DNA from: DASTPP01 sp035762175
GTDB lineage: Bacteria; Myxococcota_A; Polyangia; Polyangiales; Polyangiaceae
NCBI GenBank assembly: GCA_035762175.1
Contig: DASTPP010000030.1
Coordinates: forward strand, 1-31,356
Length of the DNA: 31,356 bases
Direction: 5' to 3'
Shown piece after piece: positions 1-7,475 of the stretch. How positions within the stretch are numbered: the stretch's first letter is position 1; every line of letters begins with the position of its first letter. A model generated the notes under the pieces. It was not told where the DNA came from and searched no databases. It saw nothing but the letters and a program-made list of their open reading frames with translations. Position numbers and translations under genes: made by a program.

Positions 1-588
1 GAGCGGCGGCAGCGCGACGCGCTCGCAGGCCGGCGCGAGGCGGCAGACGCGGCTGCGGCCGCGCTTGCGGTCGTGGTGCGCGTCGCACTCGCTCTTCGTC
101 TCGAAGCAGGTGGTGGTGGGGCCGCCGACGGCGAGCGCGTGGAGCGAACAGAAGAGCTCGCCCGGGCGGTTGAGGCACTGGCCGGGGTTGCGGAGCTTGC
201 GGCCGCCGTACGCGGTGGCCAGGCGGTCCTCGCAGGCCTTCTGCTCGGCGTCCTGGCAGGTGTTGATCTCGCCCGAGGGGGTCTTCGAGCAGACCTTGTT
301 GGGGAAGCGCGTCTTGAGCAGCTCGGGGTCGACCTTGAGGCTCGCGTCTTCGACCGTGGTGGGCGTGGGGCAGTCCATCGCCGAGCCGCGCGCGGCCGAG
401 CCGCGCGGGCCCGGCACGCCGGAGGCGTCGCCGCGCGCGCCGCGGCCGCGGCGGGCGGCGTCGGCGCCGCGCCCCTCGCGCTGGGCGCGCGCGTCGCCGC
501 CGTTGTACTCGGACGCGACGATGGCGCCGCCGATGAGGGCGACGCCGCCGACCGCGAGGGCGATGACTTTCGAAGGGGGCAGCTTCAT
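1..588 (-). CDS. Cys-rich membrane-anchored protein of unknown function (3' part missing)
   Basis: The reading frame is open from an ATG at 588 down to base 1, so the C-terminus lies outside the window; 196 residues are visible. An N-terminal hydrophobic segment (about residues 7-26, preceded by Lys) looks like an uncleaved signal anchor. A low-complexity Arg/Gly/Ala linker follows (about 30-70). The remaining part has about ten cysteines, including DCPTP, VCSKTPSGEINTC, QCLNRPGELFC and TTCFETKSEC, spaced as expected for disulfides in an exported domain. The codons are strongly G/C-ending, which supports a real gene. I recognise no family. A promoter-like pair sits about 100 bases upstream (696-724). 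The gene lies downstream of the panE-like gene on the same strand but 183 bases away, so it probably has its own promoter. Confidence 0.75.
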   Translation of the reverse strand, partial: MKLPPSKVIALAVGGVALIGGAIVASEYNGGDARAQREGRGADAARRGRGARGDASGVPGPRGSAARGSAMDCPTPTTVEDASLKVDPELLKTRFPNKVCSKTPSGEINTCQDAEQKACEDRLATAYGGRKLRNPGQCLNRPGELFCSLHALAVGGPTTTCFETKSECDAHHDRKRGRSRVCRLAPACERVALPPL

Positions 589-689
589 GACGGGCGGCCC
601 CCCCGCGGCGGCGCGGCGCGGCGCCCGGGCGCTCCCGCGGGGCGGGCGGCCCGGGGCTCGATGCTCACGAGAAGAGAAACGTCGGCCAT
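585..689 (-). CDS. Possible 34-aa leader ORF overlapping the next start
   Basis: An ATG at 689 opens 34 codons (starting MADVSLLVSIEP) that end in a TGA sharing bases with the ATG of the Cys-rich gene (ATGA overlap). The predicted -10 box at 696-701 would place transcription start at or beside this ATG, so it could be read as a leaderless message and coupled to the downstream gene. The first residues look ordinary; the rest is Arg/Pro/Gly-rich and could be chance in GC-rich DNA. Low certainty. Confidence 0.2.
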   Translation of the reverse strand: MADVSLLVSIEPRAARPAGAPGRRAAPPRGGRPS

Positions 690-695
690 GGGGGT

Positions 696-724
696 GCGAT
701 AGCGTATTCAAGGGCCGTCGTGAA
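696..724 (-). promoter_or_regulatory. Candidate sigma-70-like promoter for the Cys-rich gene
   Basis: Read on the minus strand, TTCACG (719-724) is followed after 17 bases by TATCGC (696-701). Spacing is ideal and the boxes are partial consensus matches. It points at the ATGs at 689 and 588. This is prediction from sequence only. Confidence 0.35.
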
Positions 725-771
725 TGCACCAGTGCCGCCGGGCCGCGGGGGCCTGCGGGGGCGGCCGGGCG

Positions 772-1806
772 TCAGAGGGCGACGCCGAGGCGCGCGGCCA
801 GGGCCGGGGCCGACCAGGTGCGGGGCGCTTCGCCCGCCTCGACCGCCTTGACGAGGGCCACGATCGCCTCGTTGCGGGGGGCCGCGGCGCCGAGCGAGCG
901 GGCGAGCGCGACGACCTCGCCGTTCAGCTGATCGATCTCGGTGCGGCGCCCGCGCTCGAGGTCGTCCCACATCGAGGAGCGCGCCAGCGGGTCGATGGTG
1001 ATCATGCCCTTGGCGAGCCGGAAGAAGAGGGCGTCGGGCAGGGCGAGCGCGTAGGGGGCGAGCGAGGGCAGGGCGCGGCCCGAGCGGCGGGGCCGGACGC
1101 CGGCGCGGCGCAGGACCGCGAGCGCCTCGCGCTGCAGCGCCGCGAGCACGCGCCGGTAGCCGCGGTCGGAGAGCTCTTCGCGCAGCGTGAGGCCGGAGAG
1201 CGCGTTGACCGCGTTGTTCAAGTTCAGCACGAGCTTGCCCCAGAGCACGCCGCGCAGGTCGGGGTGCTCGCCCGCCTCGAGCCCGGCGCGGCGCAGGGCG
1301 GCGACGGCGGCGCGCGAGGCCTCGCCCGCGCGCTCGACGGCGAGCGCGCCGCTGGTGCCCGCGTGGAAGTGCGCGCCCTCGCCCCAGAGCACGTTGTAGG
1401 GCACCATGCCCGCGAGCACGCGGGCGCGGGGCAGCGCCCGGGCGAGCGCGTCGGCGTTGCGCACGCCGTTCTGGAGGCTGACCACGGTCGCGCCCTCGCC
1501 GAGCGCGCCCGCGAGCTGGGCGCCCGCTTCGGCCGTCGCGCCGCTCTTGACCGTGACGAAGACGAGGTCGCGGTCGGCGAGGGCGGCGGCGTCGGTCGCG
1601 TAGCGCACGCGCTCGGGGCCGACGCGCAGGTCTTTGCCGGCGTAGTCGGTGACGCGCAGCCCGCCCGCGCGGACGGCGGCGCCGAGGGCGGGGCGCCCGA
1701 TCAGGATGGTGTCGATGCCGGCTACGATCAGGTGCGCGCCGACGTAGGCGCCGATCGAGCCGGCGCCGAGGATGCCGACGCGGGGGCCTGCGCTCGCGGG
1801 GGTCAT
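772..1806 (-). CDS. panE: 2-dehydropantoate 2-reductase (ketopantoate reductase, PanE/ApbA family)
   Basis: This family reduces ketopantoate to pantoate with NADPH in pantothenate/CoA synthesis, in the cytoplasm. The 344-residue length is somewhat above the usual 290-320. The N-terminal Rossmann fold shows the nucleotide loop GILGAGSIGAYVG (about residues 10-22). The mid-region VSLQNGVRN and the block WGKLVLNLNNAVNALSG carry the expected catalytic Lys and the Asn/Asn pair. The C-terminal helical domain has SSMWDDLERGRRTEIDQLNG, whose Ser-Ser-Met and Glu match the substrate-binding motif of the family. ATG at 1806 is the first start, just before the glycine loop. No pantothenate gene is next to it, so the enzyme could also be one of the ApbA/PanE paralogues acting on another 2-keto acid. 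The upstream region holds paired GGCAA-type palindromes that could be an operator. Confidence 0.88.
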   Translation of the reverse strand: MTPASAGPRVGILGAGSIGAYVGAHLIVAGIDTILIGRPALGAAVRAGGLRVTDYAGKDLRVGPERVRYATDAAALADRDLVFVTVKSGATAEAGAQLAGALGEGATVVSLQNGVRNADALARALPRARVLAGMVPYNVLWGEGAHFHAGTSGALAVERAGEASRAAVAALRRAGLEAGEHPDLRGVLWGKLVLNLNNAVNALSGLTLREELSDRGYRRVLAALQREALAVLRRAGVRPRRSGRALPSLAPYALALPDALFFRLAKGMITIDPLARSSMWDDLERGRRTEIDQLNGEVVALARSLGAAAPRNEAIVALVKAVEAGEAPRTWSAPALAARLGVAL

Positions 1807-2167
1807 GGCGGGGCGCCTTTTCGCACGGCCCGCGCGCGCCCGGAAGGCGCGGCCCGGGCGCGACCTACATCGACGCCGCGGGGCGGGCCCCGCGCCGCGC
1901 GGCGGGGCGGCAAATTTCCCTCGGCGCGGGCAAGTTTGCCACAGTATTTAGGCGCGCGCTGCGGCGGCGGCGCGCGAAAAATCGCGCCTTCTGGCGCGCA
2001 AAAGCGTGCGCGAGCGCTCGCGCTTCGGCCCGCCCGTCGGCGCCGGGAGAGGGGCGTCGGCGGGCGGGCATCGCGCTTGCTCTACCCCCCGGGTGAGACG
2101 CGTTGTCGGCGGGCGCCCTCGGGGTTCGTCGGCGGCCAGACCCCAAACGCAACATCGGGAGAAAACC
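1807..2167. promoter_or_regulatory. Divergent intergenic region between panE-like and GlsB-like genes
   Basis: No convincing gene is present. The notable content is two related 12-mers, GGCAAATTTCCC (1909-1920) and GGCAAGTTTGCC (1929-1940). The second is a near-perfect palindrome, and the pair are 20 bases apart, which is two helical turns. An AT-rich TATTTA (1945-1950) follows, whose complement TAAATA could be a -10 box for the panE side. The rest is GC-rich with many short GCGC runs. Confidence 0.4.
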
Positions 2168-2431
2168 ATGGGCCTGCTACTCTTTCTCGTGTTCGGCTTC
2201 GTCGTCGGCCTGATCGCGCGCGCCGTCATGCCGGGCGAACAGCGCATGGGCGTGGTGATGACCACGGTGCTCGGCGCGGCCGGCTCGCTGCTCGGCGGCT
2301 GGGTCGGCAGCCTGATCAGCGGCCACTCGATCGCCGACGTGCATGCGGCCGGCTTCATCGGCAGCATCCTCGGGGCGCTGGCGCTGCTCTTCCTGGTGGG
2401 CGGCTTCTTCACCCGCCGCCGCGTGGTCTGA
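2168..2431 (+). CDS. GlsB/YeaQ/YmgE-type small stress membrane protein
   Basis: The protein has 87 residues and is almost entirely hydrophobic, with three membrane segments (about 2-20, 27-50 and 60-82). It shows the family's glycine pattern: GFVVGLIARAVMPGEQRMG near the N-terminus, then LLGGWVGSLISG and GFIGSILGALALLFL, ending in a basic tail FFTRRR. Proteins of this Transgly_assoc family are short inner-membrane proteins linked to general stress response; their biochemical activity is not known. The start at ATG 2168 is chosen because of a Shine-Dalgarno-like GGGAG about six bases upstream and because the upstream extension of the frame has no membrane-protein character. It is divergent from the panE-like gene and may share the regulatory region between them. 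Confidence 0.88.
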   Translation: MGLLLFLVFGFVVGLIARAVMPGEQRMGVVMTTVLGAAGSLLGGWVGSLISGHSIADVHAAGFIGSILGALALLFLVGGFFTRRRVV

Positions 2432-2562
2432 GCGTGGCCGCGCGGGCCGGCGCCCGCCGCACGATCGACCCCGCACCCCACGCTCGCCGCGCGCCCCGCG
2501 CGGCTTCGTCGTTTTGTGCCCCGCGCGCCGGGGCCCCGGGCGGGCGCGGCCGCGCGGCGCGC

Positions 2563-2590
2563 TTGCGGGTGGGCCCGGGCCGGGTAGGCT
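2563..2590 (+). promoter_or_regulatory. Candidate promoter for the AAA ATPase gene
   Basis: TTGCGG (2563-2568), a 16-base spacer and TAGGCT (2585-2590) precede the ATG at 2601. Transcription would start within a few bases of the ATG, and no Shine-Dalgarno is seen, so the message may be nearly leaderless. The boxes are moderate matches only. Confidence 0.33.
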
Positions 2591-2600
2591 GGACGCACCC

Positions 2601-3671
2601 ATGCGCCTCGTCCGCGTCCGGCTGGTCGGCGTCGGCCCCTTCGACGACCTCGAGGTGCCCTTCTGCGACGAGTTCGGCGCGCCGCGCGCGGTGACGTGCG
2701 TCACGGGCTCGGGCGGCGTGGGCAAGACCGCCCTGCTCTCGGCGCTGGCCACGACCCGGCCCGGCCACTGCGTGGCGCAGCCCCGCCGGCGCGGCGGGCC
2801 GGCGGCCCCGGCGCCCTACGTCGTCGCCGACTGGCTGCCCTCGGACGACGACCCCCAGCGGCCGCACCCGGTGCGCGTGGTCAGCCCCAACGGGGGCGAC
2901 GACGAGGGCGAGGGGGCGGCGCTGCGGCGGCGCGAGCAGGCGCTCTTCGAGCGCCGCGCCGCCGAGGGCGGCTTCGTGCTGGTCGCGTTCTCGGCCGCGC
3001 GCTGGTTCGGGCGCTCGCCGCTCGTGCTCGCGGCGCCCGACCGCACGCTCGGGCGCTACGACGTGCGCGCGCCCTTCACCTTCGACGACGCGACGCGGGC
3101 CGACCTCACGCGCGAGACCAAGCAGGCGCTCGCGTACGCGGGCGTCGGCGCCGCGCTCTACGCCCGCCGGCCCGCCAGCCCGCCCCGCCCGCCCGAGGCG
3201 CGGGCGCGGGCCGAGGCCTTCGAGGCGGCCATGGCCGAGGTCGTCGGCGCGCTCGTGCGCCTCGGGGGCTTCGAGTACGCCGGCATCGACCCGCTCTCGC
3301 TCGAGCCGACCTTCCACGGCCCGCGCGGCGAGGCGACGCCCTTCGACGACCTGCCGACCGGGGTGCGCCACCTCGCCTGCTTCGGCGCGCTGACCCTGCG
3401 GGCGCTCTACGCCGCCTACCCCGAGCGCGACGTGCGCTCGGGCGAGGCGGTGGTGCTCATCGACGAGGCGGGGCTGCACCAAGAGGCCTCGGCGCAGCGG
3501 GCGCTCGCGCCGGCGCTGCGGGCGGCGCTGCCGCGGGTGCAGTGGGTGCTGACCGGCGGCTCGCCCGCGCTCGCCGAGGGGTGCGAGGCGGGCGAGGTCC
3601 TGGCGCTGCGGCGCCTGCCCGCCTCGCCCAAGGTCGAGCTCTTCGCGGGCGAGCTGGCGACCTTGCACTGA
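2601..3671 (+). CDS. Orphan AAA/ABC-like ATPase (RecF/AAA_21 type)
   Basis: The protein has 356 residues. It opens like RecF/SMC-type ATPases (MRLVRVRLVGVGPFDDLEVPF, a strand leading to the core) and has a Walker A CVTGSGGVGKTALL with Lys at about 42. DLPTGVRHLACFGALTL (about 240-256) occupies the place of the ABC signature in a degenerate form. Walker B is VVLIDEAGLHQE, with Asp288 and Glu289. LTGGSPAL near the end fits a sensor-like segment. The ATP-binding core is therefore complete, but no nuclease, TOPRIM or restriction partner is fused or adjacent, so its role cannot be named. The ATG at 2601 is preferred over upstream in-frame starts because it begins exactly at the expected first strand. 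It is convergent with the H-NOX operon. Confidence 0.8.
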   Translation: MRLVRVRLVGVGPFDDLEVPFCDEFGAPRAVTCVTGSGGVGKTALLSALATTRPGHCVAQPRRRGGPAAPAPYVVADWLPSDDDPQRPHPVRVVSPNGGDDEGEGAALRRREQALFERRAAEGGFVLVAFSAARWFGRSPLVLAAPDRTLGRYDVRAPFTFDDATRADLTRETKQALAYAGVGAALYARRPASPPRPPEARARAEAFEAAMAEVVGALVRLGGFEYAGIDPLSLEPTFHGPRGEATPFDDLPTGVRHLACFGALTLRALYAAYPERDVRSGEAVVLIDEAGLHQEASAQRALAPALRAALPRVQWVLTGGSPALAEGCEAGEVLALRRLPASPKVELFAGELATLH

Positions 3672-3680
3672 GGCCGCCCG

Positions 3681-3694
3681 CCCGGCGCGCCGGG
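3681..3694. terminator. GC palindrome between convergent genes, possible bidirectional terminator
   Basis: A perfect 14-base palindrome (CCCGGCGCGCCGGG) lies in the 37 bases between the convergent ATPase and histidine kinase genes. It can fold as a short hairpin on either strand but has no T-tract, so termination is only a suggestion from position. Confidence 0.25.
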
Positions 3695-3708
3695 GCGCGC
3701 GCGCGCCC

Positions 3709-5832
3709 TCAGGCCGAGGGCAGGGCCACGCGCGCCAGGAGCGCGCCGTCGCCCCGGACCTCGACGCGCAGGGTCGCGCCGTTGCGGTGCAAGAGCTGCT
3801 TGGCGATCATGAACGAGAAGTCGGGGCGCGGGGCGCCCTGCTCGTCGCGAATGAGCTCGAGCTCGAGCAGGCCCGCGGGGCCGGCGCCCCCGGGGGTGGG
3901 GCCGGTGCTGAGCTGCAGGCGCGCGCCGGCGTCGTCGGCGCCGAGCTCGAGCGCGACGGGGCCGGGCCGCCGCCGGGCGAAGGCGTTGACCAGGTGCGCG
4001 AGCGCGGTGTGCAGGTCGTCGCGGGCGATGGCGACGTCGGCGGCCGGGTCGGCGTCGCCCTCGACGCGAACGCGGGCGCGCACGTCGGCGGGCAGCGAGG
4101 CGACCAAGGCGCGCACCTCGCCCGCGAGCCCGAGGCGCGCGGGCACCGAGGCGGCGGGGGGCGGGTCGCTGAGCCGCGCCAGGCCATCGGTCAGGTGCGC
4201 GAGCTCGCCGAGCGCCTCGCGCAGCGCGAGGCACGAGGGCGCGTCGGGGCCCGCGAGCTCGGCGGCCAGGGCGGACGCGCGCTCGACCGGCCCGCGCAGG
4301 GCGCCGCTGAGGGCGGCCGAGTACTGGCGCGCGAAGGAGGCGAGGGCCGCCTGGGCGACCAGGTCGCGCGTCTCGGCGAGCTCGTCGGCGCGCAGCGCCT
4401 CGCGCTCGTAGGCGCGGGCGAGGCGCAGCGCGACGCGCAGGCGGGCGCGCAGCTCGGCCGGCGCGAAGGGCTTGCCGAGGTAGTCGTCGGCGCCGCCGTC
4501 GAGGCCCGCGACGGCCGCGTCGATGTTGGCCTGCGCGGTCAGGAGCACGACGGGCACGTGGCGCAGGGCGGCGTCGGCCTTCAGGCGCGCGACCAGGCCC
4601 ATGCCGTCGAGCCGGGGCATCATCACGTCGGAGAGCACGACGTCGGGCCGCAGCCGCCGCGCCGACTCGAAGGCCTCGAGGCCGTCGCGGCAGGCGACGA
4701 CGTCGTACTCGGTCGCGAGCAGCTCGACGAGGAAGGCGCGCAGCTCGTCGTTGTCTTCGGCGACGAGCACGCGGGGCCGGTCGAAGGAGAGCTCGGCGCG
4801 CGCGGCGCCCTCGGGCGGGGGCGCCGCGAGGTCGGCGAGCGGGGACGAGGGCGGCAGGAGCGGCCGCGACGAGGACCGGACCCCGCTCTCGCCCGCCGCG
4901 GGCTCGAGCGCCCCGCGGGCGAAGCGGACCCAGAACGACGAGCCGCGCCCCGGCGCGCTCTCGACGCCCACGCTGCCGCCCATCAGCTCGGCGAACTCTT
5001 TGACGAGCGCGAGCCCGATGCCGACCCCCCCGTGCTGCCGCGTCGCCGACAGGTCGATCTGCTGGAAGCGCTGGAAGAGCAGCCCGTGCTTGGACGGGTC
5101 GATGCCCTCGCCGGTGTCGTCGACCCGCAGCGTCACCGAGCCCCCGTCGGCGGCGACGCGCACCGCGACGCGGCCGCCGGCGGGCGTGAACTTCAGCGCG
5201 TTGCCGACGAGGTTGGCCACGATCTTCTCGACCATCTTGCGGTCGAGCGCGAGCGTCGTGGCGGCGCCGCCCTCGGGCGCGTGGGCGTCGAGCGCCAGGC
5301 CGCGCGCCTCGGCCGTCGCGCGGGCGTCGTCGGCGAAGCGGCGCGACAGTTCGGCGAGGTCGATCGGCTCGGGCTGCGGCCGCAGGCGCCCGGCCTCGAG
5401 GCGCGCGAAGTCGAGCAGGTCGTCGACCGCGGAGGCCAGGCGCAGGGCGTTGCGCCGCGCCCGCTCGAGCTGCGCCCGCGCGCCCGGCTCGAGCGCGTCG
5501 GGCGCGTCGAGCGCCGCGTCGATGGGGCCGAGCACGAGCGCGAGCGGCGTGCGCAGCTCGTGGCTGACGTTGGTCAGGAAGCGCGACTTGAGCCGGTCGA
5601 GCTCGCGCAGCCGCGCGTTGCTCGCCTCGAGCTCGCTCACCCCGCGCCGCACGGCGTCGAGCACGAAGTTGATGAGCATCGCCAGCTTCTCGGCCGTCTC
5701 GTCGTCGACGCTCGAGCGGACGGTGAAGTCGAAGCGGCCGTCGACCGCCTGGCAGAGCTGGTCGGCCAGCTCGTTGACCGCGGCGCGCAGCGCCGAGTCG
5801 CCCGCCCGCGGGCCCCGGCCCGGCTCAGCCAC
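3709..5832 (-). CDS. Hybrid histidine kinase of the H-NOX operon, with a degenerate second kinase module
   Basis: This 707-residue cytoplasmic protein has no membrane segment. An N-terminal helical linker (1-80) leads to the phosphoacceptor block FLTNVSHELRTPLALV with His91. The ATPase part has N-box NLVGNALKFTP (Asn211), DDTGEGID (about 238-245) and HGGVGIGLALVKEF. A receiver follows (about 354-470) with acidic EDN, phospho-acceptor Asp402 in LSDVMMPRLDG, LTAQ and Lys454 in YLGKPF. After the receiver, residues 500-707 resemble a second kinase core without catalytic residues: SGALRGPV (509-516) aligns with SHELRTPL but has Gly510 in place of His. The start overlaps the end of the H-NOX gene by 8 bases, indicating translational coupling. 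The likely role is to receive the H-NOX signal and phosphorylate its own receiver. The output partner is not in the window. Confidence 0.92.
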   Translation of the reverse strand: MAEPGRGPRAGDSALRAAVNELADQLCQAVDGRFDFTVRSSVDDETAEKLAMLINFVLDAVRRGVSELEASNARLRELDRLKSRFLTNVSHELRTPLALVLGPIDAALDAPDALEPGARAQLERARRNALRLASAVDDLLDFARLEAGRLRPQPEPIDLAELSRRFADDARATAEARGLALDAHAPEGGAATTLALDRKMVEKIVANLVGNALKFTPAGGRVAVRVAADGGSVTLRVDDTGEGIDPSKHGLLFQRFQQIDLSATRQHGGVGIGLALVKEFAELMGGSVGVESAPGRGSSFWVRFARGALEPAAGESGVRSSSRPLLPPSSPLADLAAPPPEGAARAELSFDRPRVLVAEDNDELRAFLVELLATEYDVVACRDGLEAFESARRLRPDVVLSDVMMPRLDGMGLVARLKADAALRHVPVVLLTAQANIDAAVAGLDGGADDYLGKPFAPAELRARLRVALRLARAYEREALRADELAETRDLVAQAALASFARQYSAALSGALRGPVERASALAAELAGPDAPSCLALREALGELAHLTDGLARLSDPPPAASVPARLGLAGEVRALVASLPADVRARVRVEGDADPAADVAIARDDLHTALAHLVNAFARRRPGPVALELGADDAGARLQLSTGPTPGGAGPAGLLELELIRDEQGAPRPDFSFMIAKQLLHRNGATLRVEVRGDGALLARVALPSA

Positions 5833-6397
5833 GGCCCGCCCCCTCCGCCGCCCACCGCACGTGGATCTCGCACTCGCCCGCGCCCTGCCACCGGCACGCC
5901 ACCTCCTCGACGCTCGCCGCCTCGCCGTACTGGTCGAGCACCCAGCGCGCCAGCGCCATGTAGAGGCCGCAGAGCTGGTGGGGCGAGCGGTAGTGCACCA
6001 CGATCGCGCCGGGCGGCGCCTCGAGCCGGAACTTGTCGGCCACCGCCCGCCGCTCCGCCGGGTCGTGCAGCCCCGTCGCCAGCGAGTTGTGGATCGTCGG
6101 CTGGCGCAGCAAGAGCGAGCGCGCGTCCGGCGACATGCGGAACCACGCCGGCCAGCGCCGCCGCGCGTCCTCGCCGAAGAAGGCCGCGAAGCGCCGCTCG
6201 AACTCGCCCACCGGCAGCCCGAGCTCGGACACGCACGCCGACCAGAGCCGCCCCACCTCGCCGTCGTCGTACGGCGAGTCGAGCCGGTAGTGCCGATCGG
6301 CCGCCGCCCCGGCCGCCTCGAGCACGCGCCGCGCCGCCGCCTCGCCGCCCTCGTGGCCGATGAAGTCGACGAGCAGCTTGGGCACCAAACCGATCAT
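5825..6397 (-). CDS. H-NOX (haem NO-binding) sensor protein
   Basis: At 190 residues this is the usual size for a stand-alone bacterial H-NOX. The order of family landmarks is kept: the N-terminal helix MIGLVPKLLVDFIG, a YRLDSPYDDGEVGRL segment, LGLPVGEFERRFAAFFG, LLRQPTIHNSLATGL with His103 at the expected proximal haem ligand, and VVHYRSPHQLCGLY for the propionate-binding Y-x-S-x-R motif. Here that motif reads Tyr136-x-Ser138-x-His140, so the Arg is replaced by His. The C-terminal cysteine-containing strands (EEVACRWQGAGECEIHV) also match. No Tyr lies five residues past the motif, so an NO rather than O2 sensor is likelier if haem is bound. It sits between an unknown small gene (4-base overlap) and a histidine kinase (8-base overlap), the classic H-NOX/kinase pairing. 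The altered motif leaves haem binding unproven. Confidence 0.82.
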   Translation of the reverse strand: MIGLVPKLLVDFIGHEGGEAAARRVLEAAGAAADRHYRLDSPYDDGEVGRLWSACVSELGLPVGEFERRFAAFFGEDARRRWPAWFRMSPDARSLLLRQPTIHNSLATGLHDPAERRAVADKFRLEAPPGAIVVHYRSPHQLCGLYMALARWVLDQYGEAASVEEVACRWQGAGECEIHVRWAAEGAGRG

Positions 6398-6687
6398 GAG
6401 CCGCTCGCTTTCGACCCCCCGTCGAACATCTCGCTGAGACCCGGGCTAAGCTGGTAAAGCTTCAAGAACGAGGCGACGCGGCGCACCCGCTCGTCGGCCT
6501 CGGACTCGGACAAATACGCCAGCAGGCGGGCGTGCAGCTTGGGCAGCGCGCGGCGGTACTCGTCGGCGCCCGCGTGCAGCGGGTTGACCCCCGCGTCGCG
6601 CAAGGCGCGCTGCAACACCCCCGGGCCAATCAGCTCAGCTAGCCCACAGAGTGCGAGCACGCGTGAGAACAGCTCGGCCTCGGACAC
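6394..6687 (-). CDS. 97-aa helical protein of unknown function, first gene of the H-NOX operon
   Basis: The start is GTG at 6687 with a GAAAG about 8 bases upstream, and the gene ends in a TGA overlapping the H-NOX ATG (TCATGA arrangement, 4-base overlap). The protein is predicted to be all-helical and soluble: LFSRVLALCGLAELIG, VLQRALRDAGVNP, EYRRALPKLHARLLAYL and ERVRRVASFLKLYQL. It contains one cysteine and two histidines and has no signal peptide or membrane segment. I do not recognise a family. Its strict coupling to H-NOX and the hybrid kinase suggests a regulator or adaptor of that pair, but the sequence gives no direct functional evidence. The next gene upstream is on the opposite strand across an 820-base gap, so this is the operon's first gene. 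Confidence 0.75.
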   Translation of the reverse strand: MSEAELFSRVLALCGLAELIGPGVLQRALRDAGVNPLHAGADEYRRALPKLHARLLAYLSESEADERVRRVASFLKLYQLSPGLSEMFDGGSKASGS

Positions 6688-6879
6688 GCGGCGCTACTTT
6701 CGCACACGTGCTAGGCGCCGCAACGAGATTCGCTCTGAACGCAGTACCTCCGCCGGCTCGAGACCCCCCGCTTCGACCCCGCGCCGCCGAGCTCCGAGCT
6801 TCGTACCACAGGTGCGCTCCTCCCCGAAGCGCGGGCTTTTCGAGGAGAAGTGCACCTGGAGTACGAGAACGCGCCCGCC

Positions 6880-6957
6880 GCGAGGCCCCCGCAGGGGTCG
6901 CCGCCCGCTGCGCCCGTCGCGAGGCCTCCGCAGGGGTGGCCGCCCGCCGCGCCCGCC
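6880..6957. repeat. Two-copy 39-bp tandem repeat
   Basis: Copies 6880-6918 and 6919-6957 both start GCGAGGCC and share CCGCAGGGGT followed by CCGCCCG; they differ at a handful of bases. The repeat is in phase with the + frame from 6850 (13 codons per unit), where it would encode a proline-rich duplication. Confidence 0.6.
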
Positions 6958-7475
6958 GCGCCCCCGCTGCCCGCGCCGCCCGCGTCCTTCGCCCCGCCCG
7001 CCCCGAGGGGCAGCCGTGCGACGGGCTCGGCCTCCGCCAAGCGCGAGCGCGAGCGTGAGCGCGAGCACGGTCGCGAGCGCGAGCGGACCCCGGACCGAGC
7101 CGTCGGCGGCGGTCGGCGCGGCGGCGCACCCCGGTGTGGGGGGGGCGGAGGCGCGCGAACAAAGGCCTGCGAGCACGACATGTTTTATCGCGCCTCGCTA
7201 GGCTTCTCAAACACGAACCGGCCCGTGTGCGCTGAAAAACTTTCGGGCAACCTGCCGCCACAACGTCGGGCCTCGCGCCTTCGGCGGGGCGCGGGGGCGG
7301 CTCGGCGCTCGCCTCGCGGCGCCGAACGGGCGCGGCGAGGCGAGAAATGCCTGGGGCGGCGGGTCATGCCGCGGCGAGTCGAGGCCCGGCCCGGCGGCGC
7401 TCGGCGGGGGCGTCGGCCGGCGGCCCCGCGGGGGCGCGGCGCGGGCGCTCGGGGGTGGCGAACGGAGTACAAGCG

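Noticed and set aside
6711..7181. Minus-strand frame with Gly-rich CGGLA repeats
   Set aside because: The repeat is only the reverse of the 39-bp duplication. No ribosome-binding site and no fold; codon use is not convincing.
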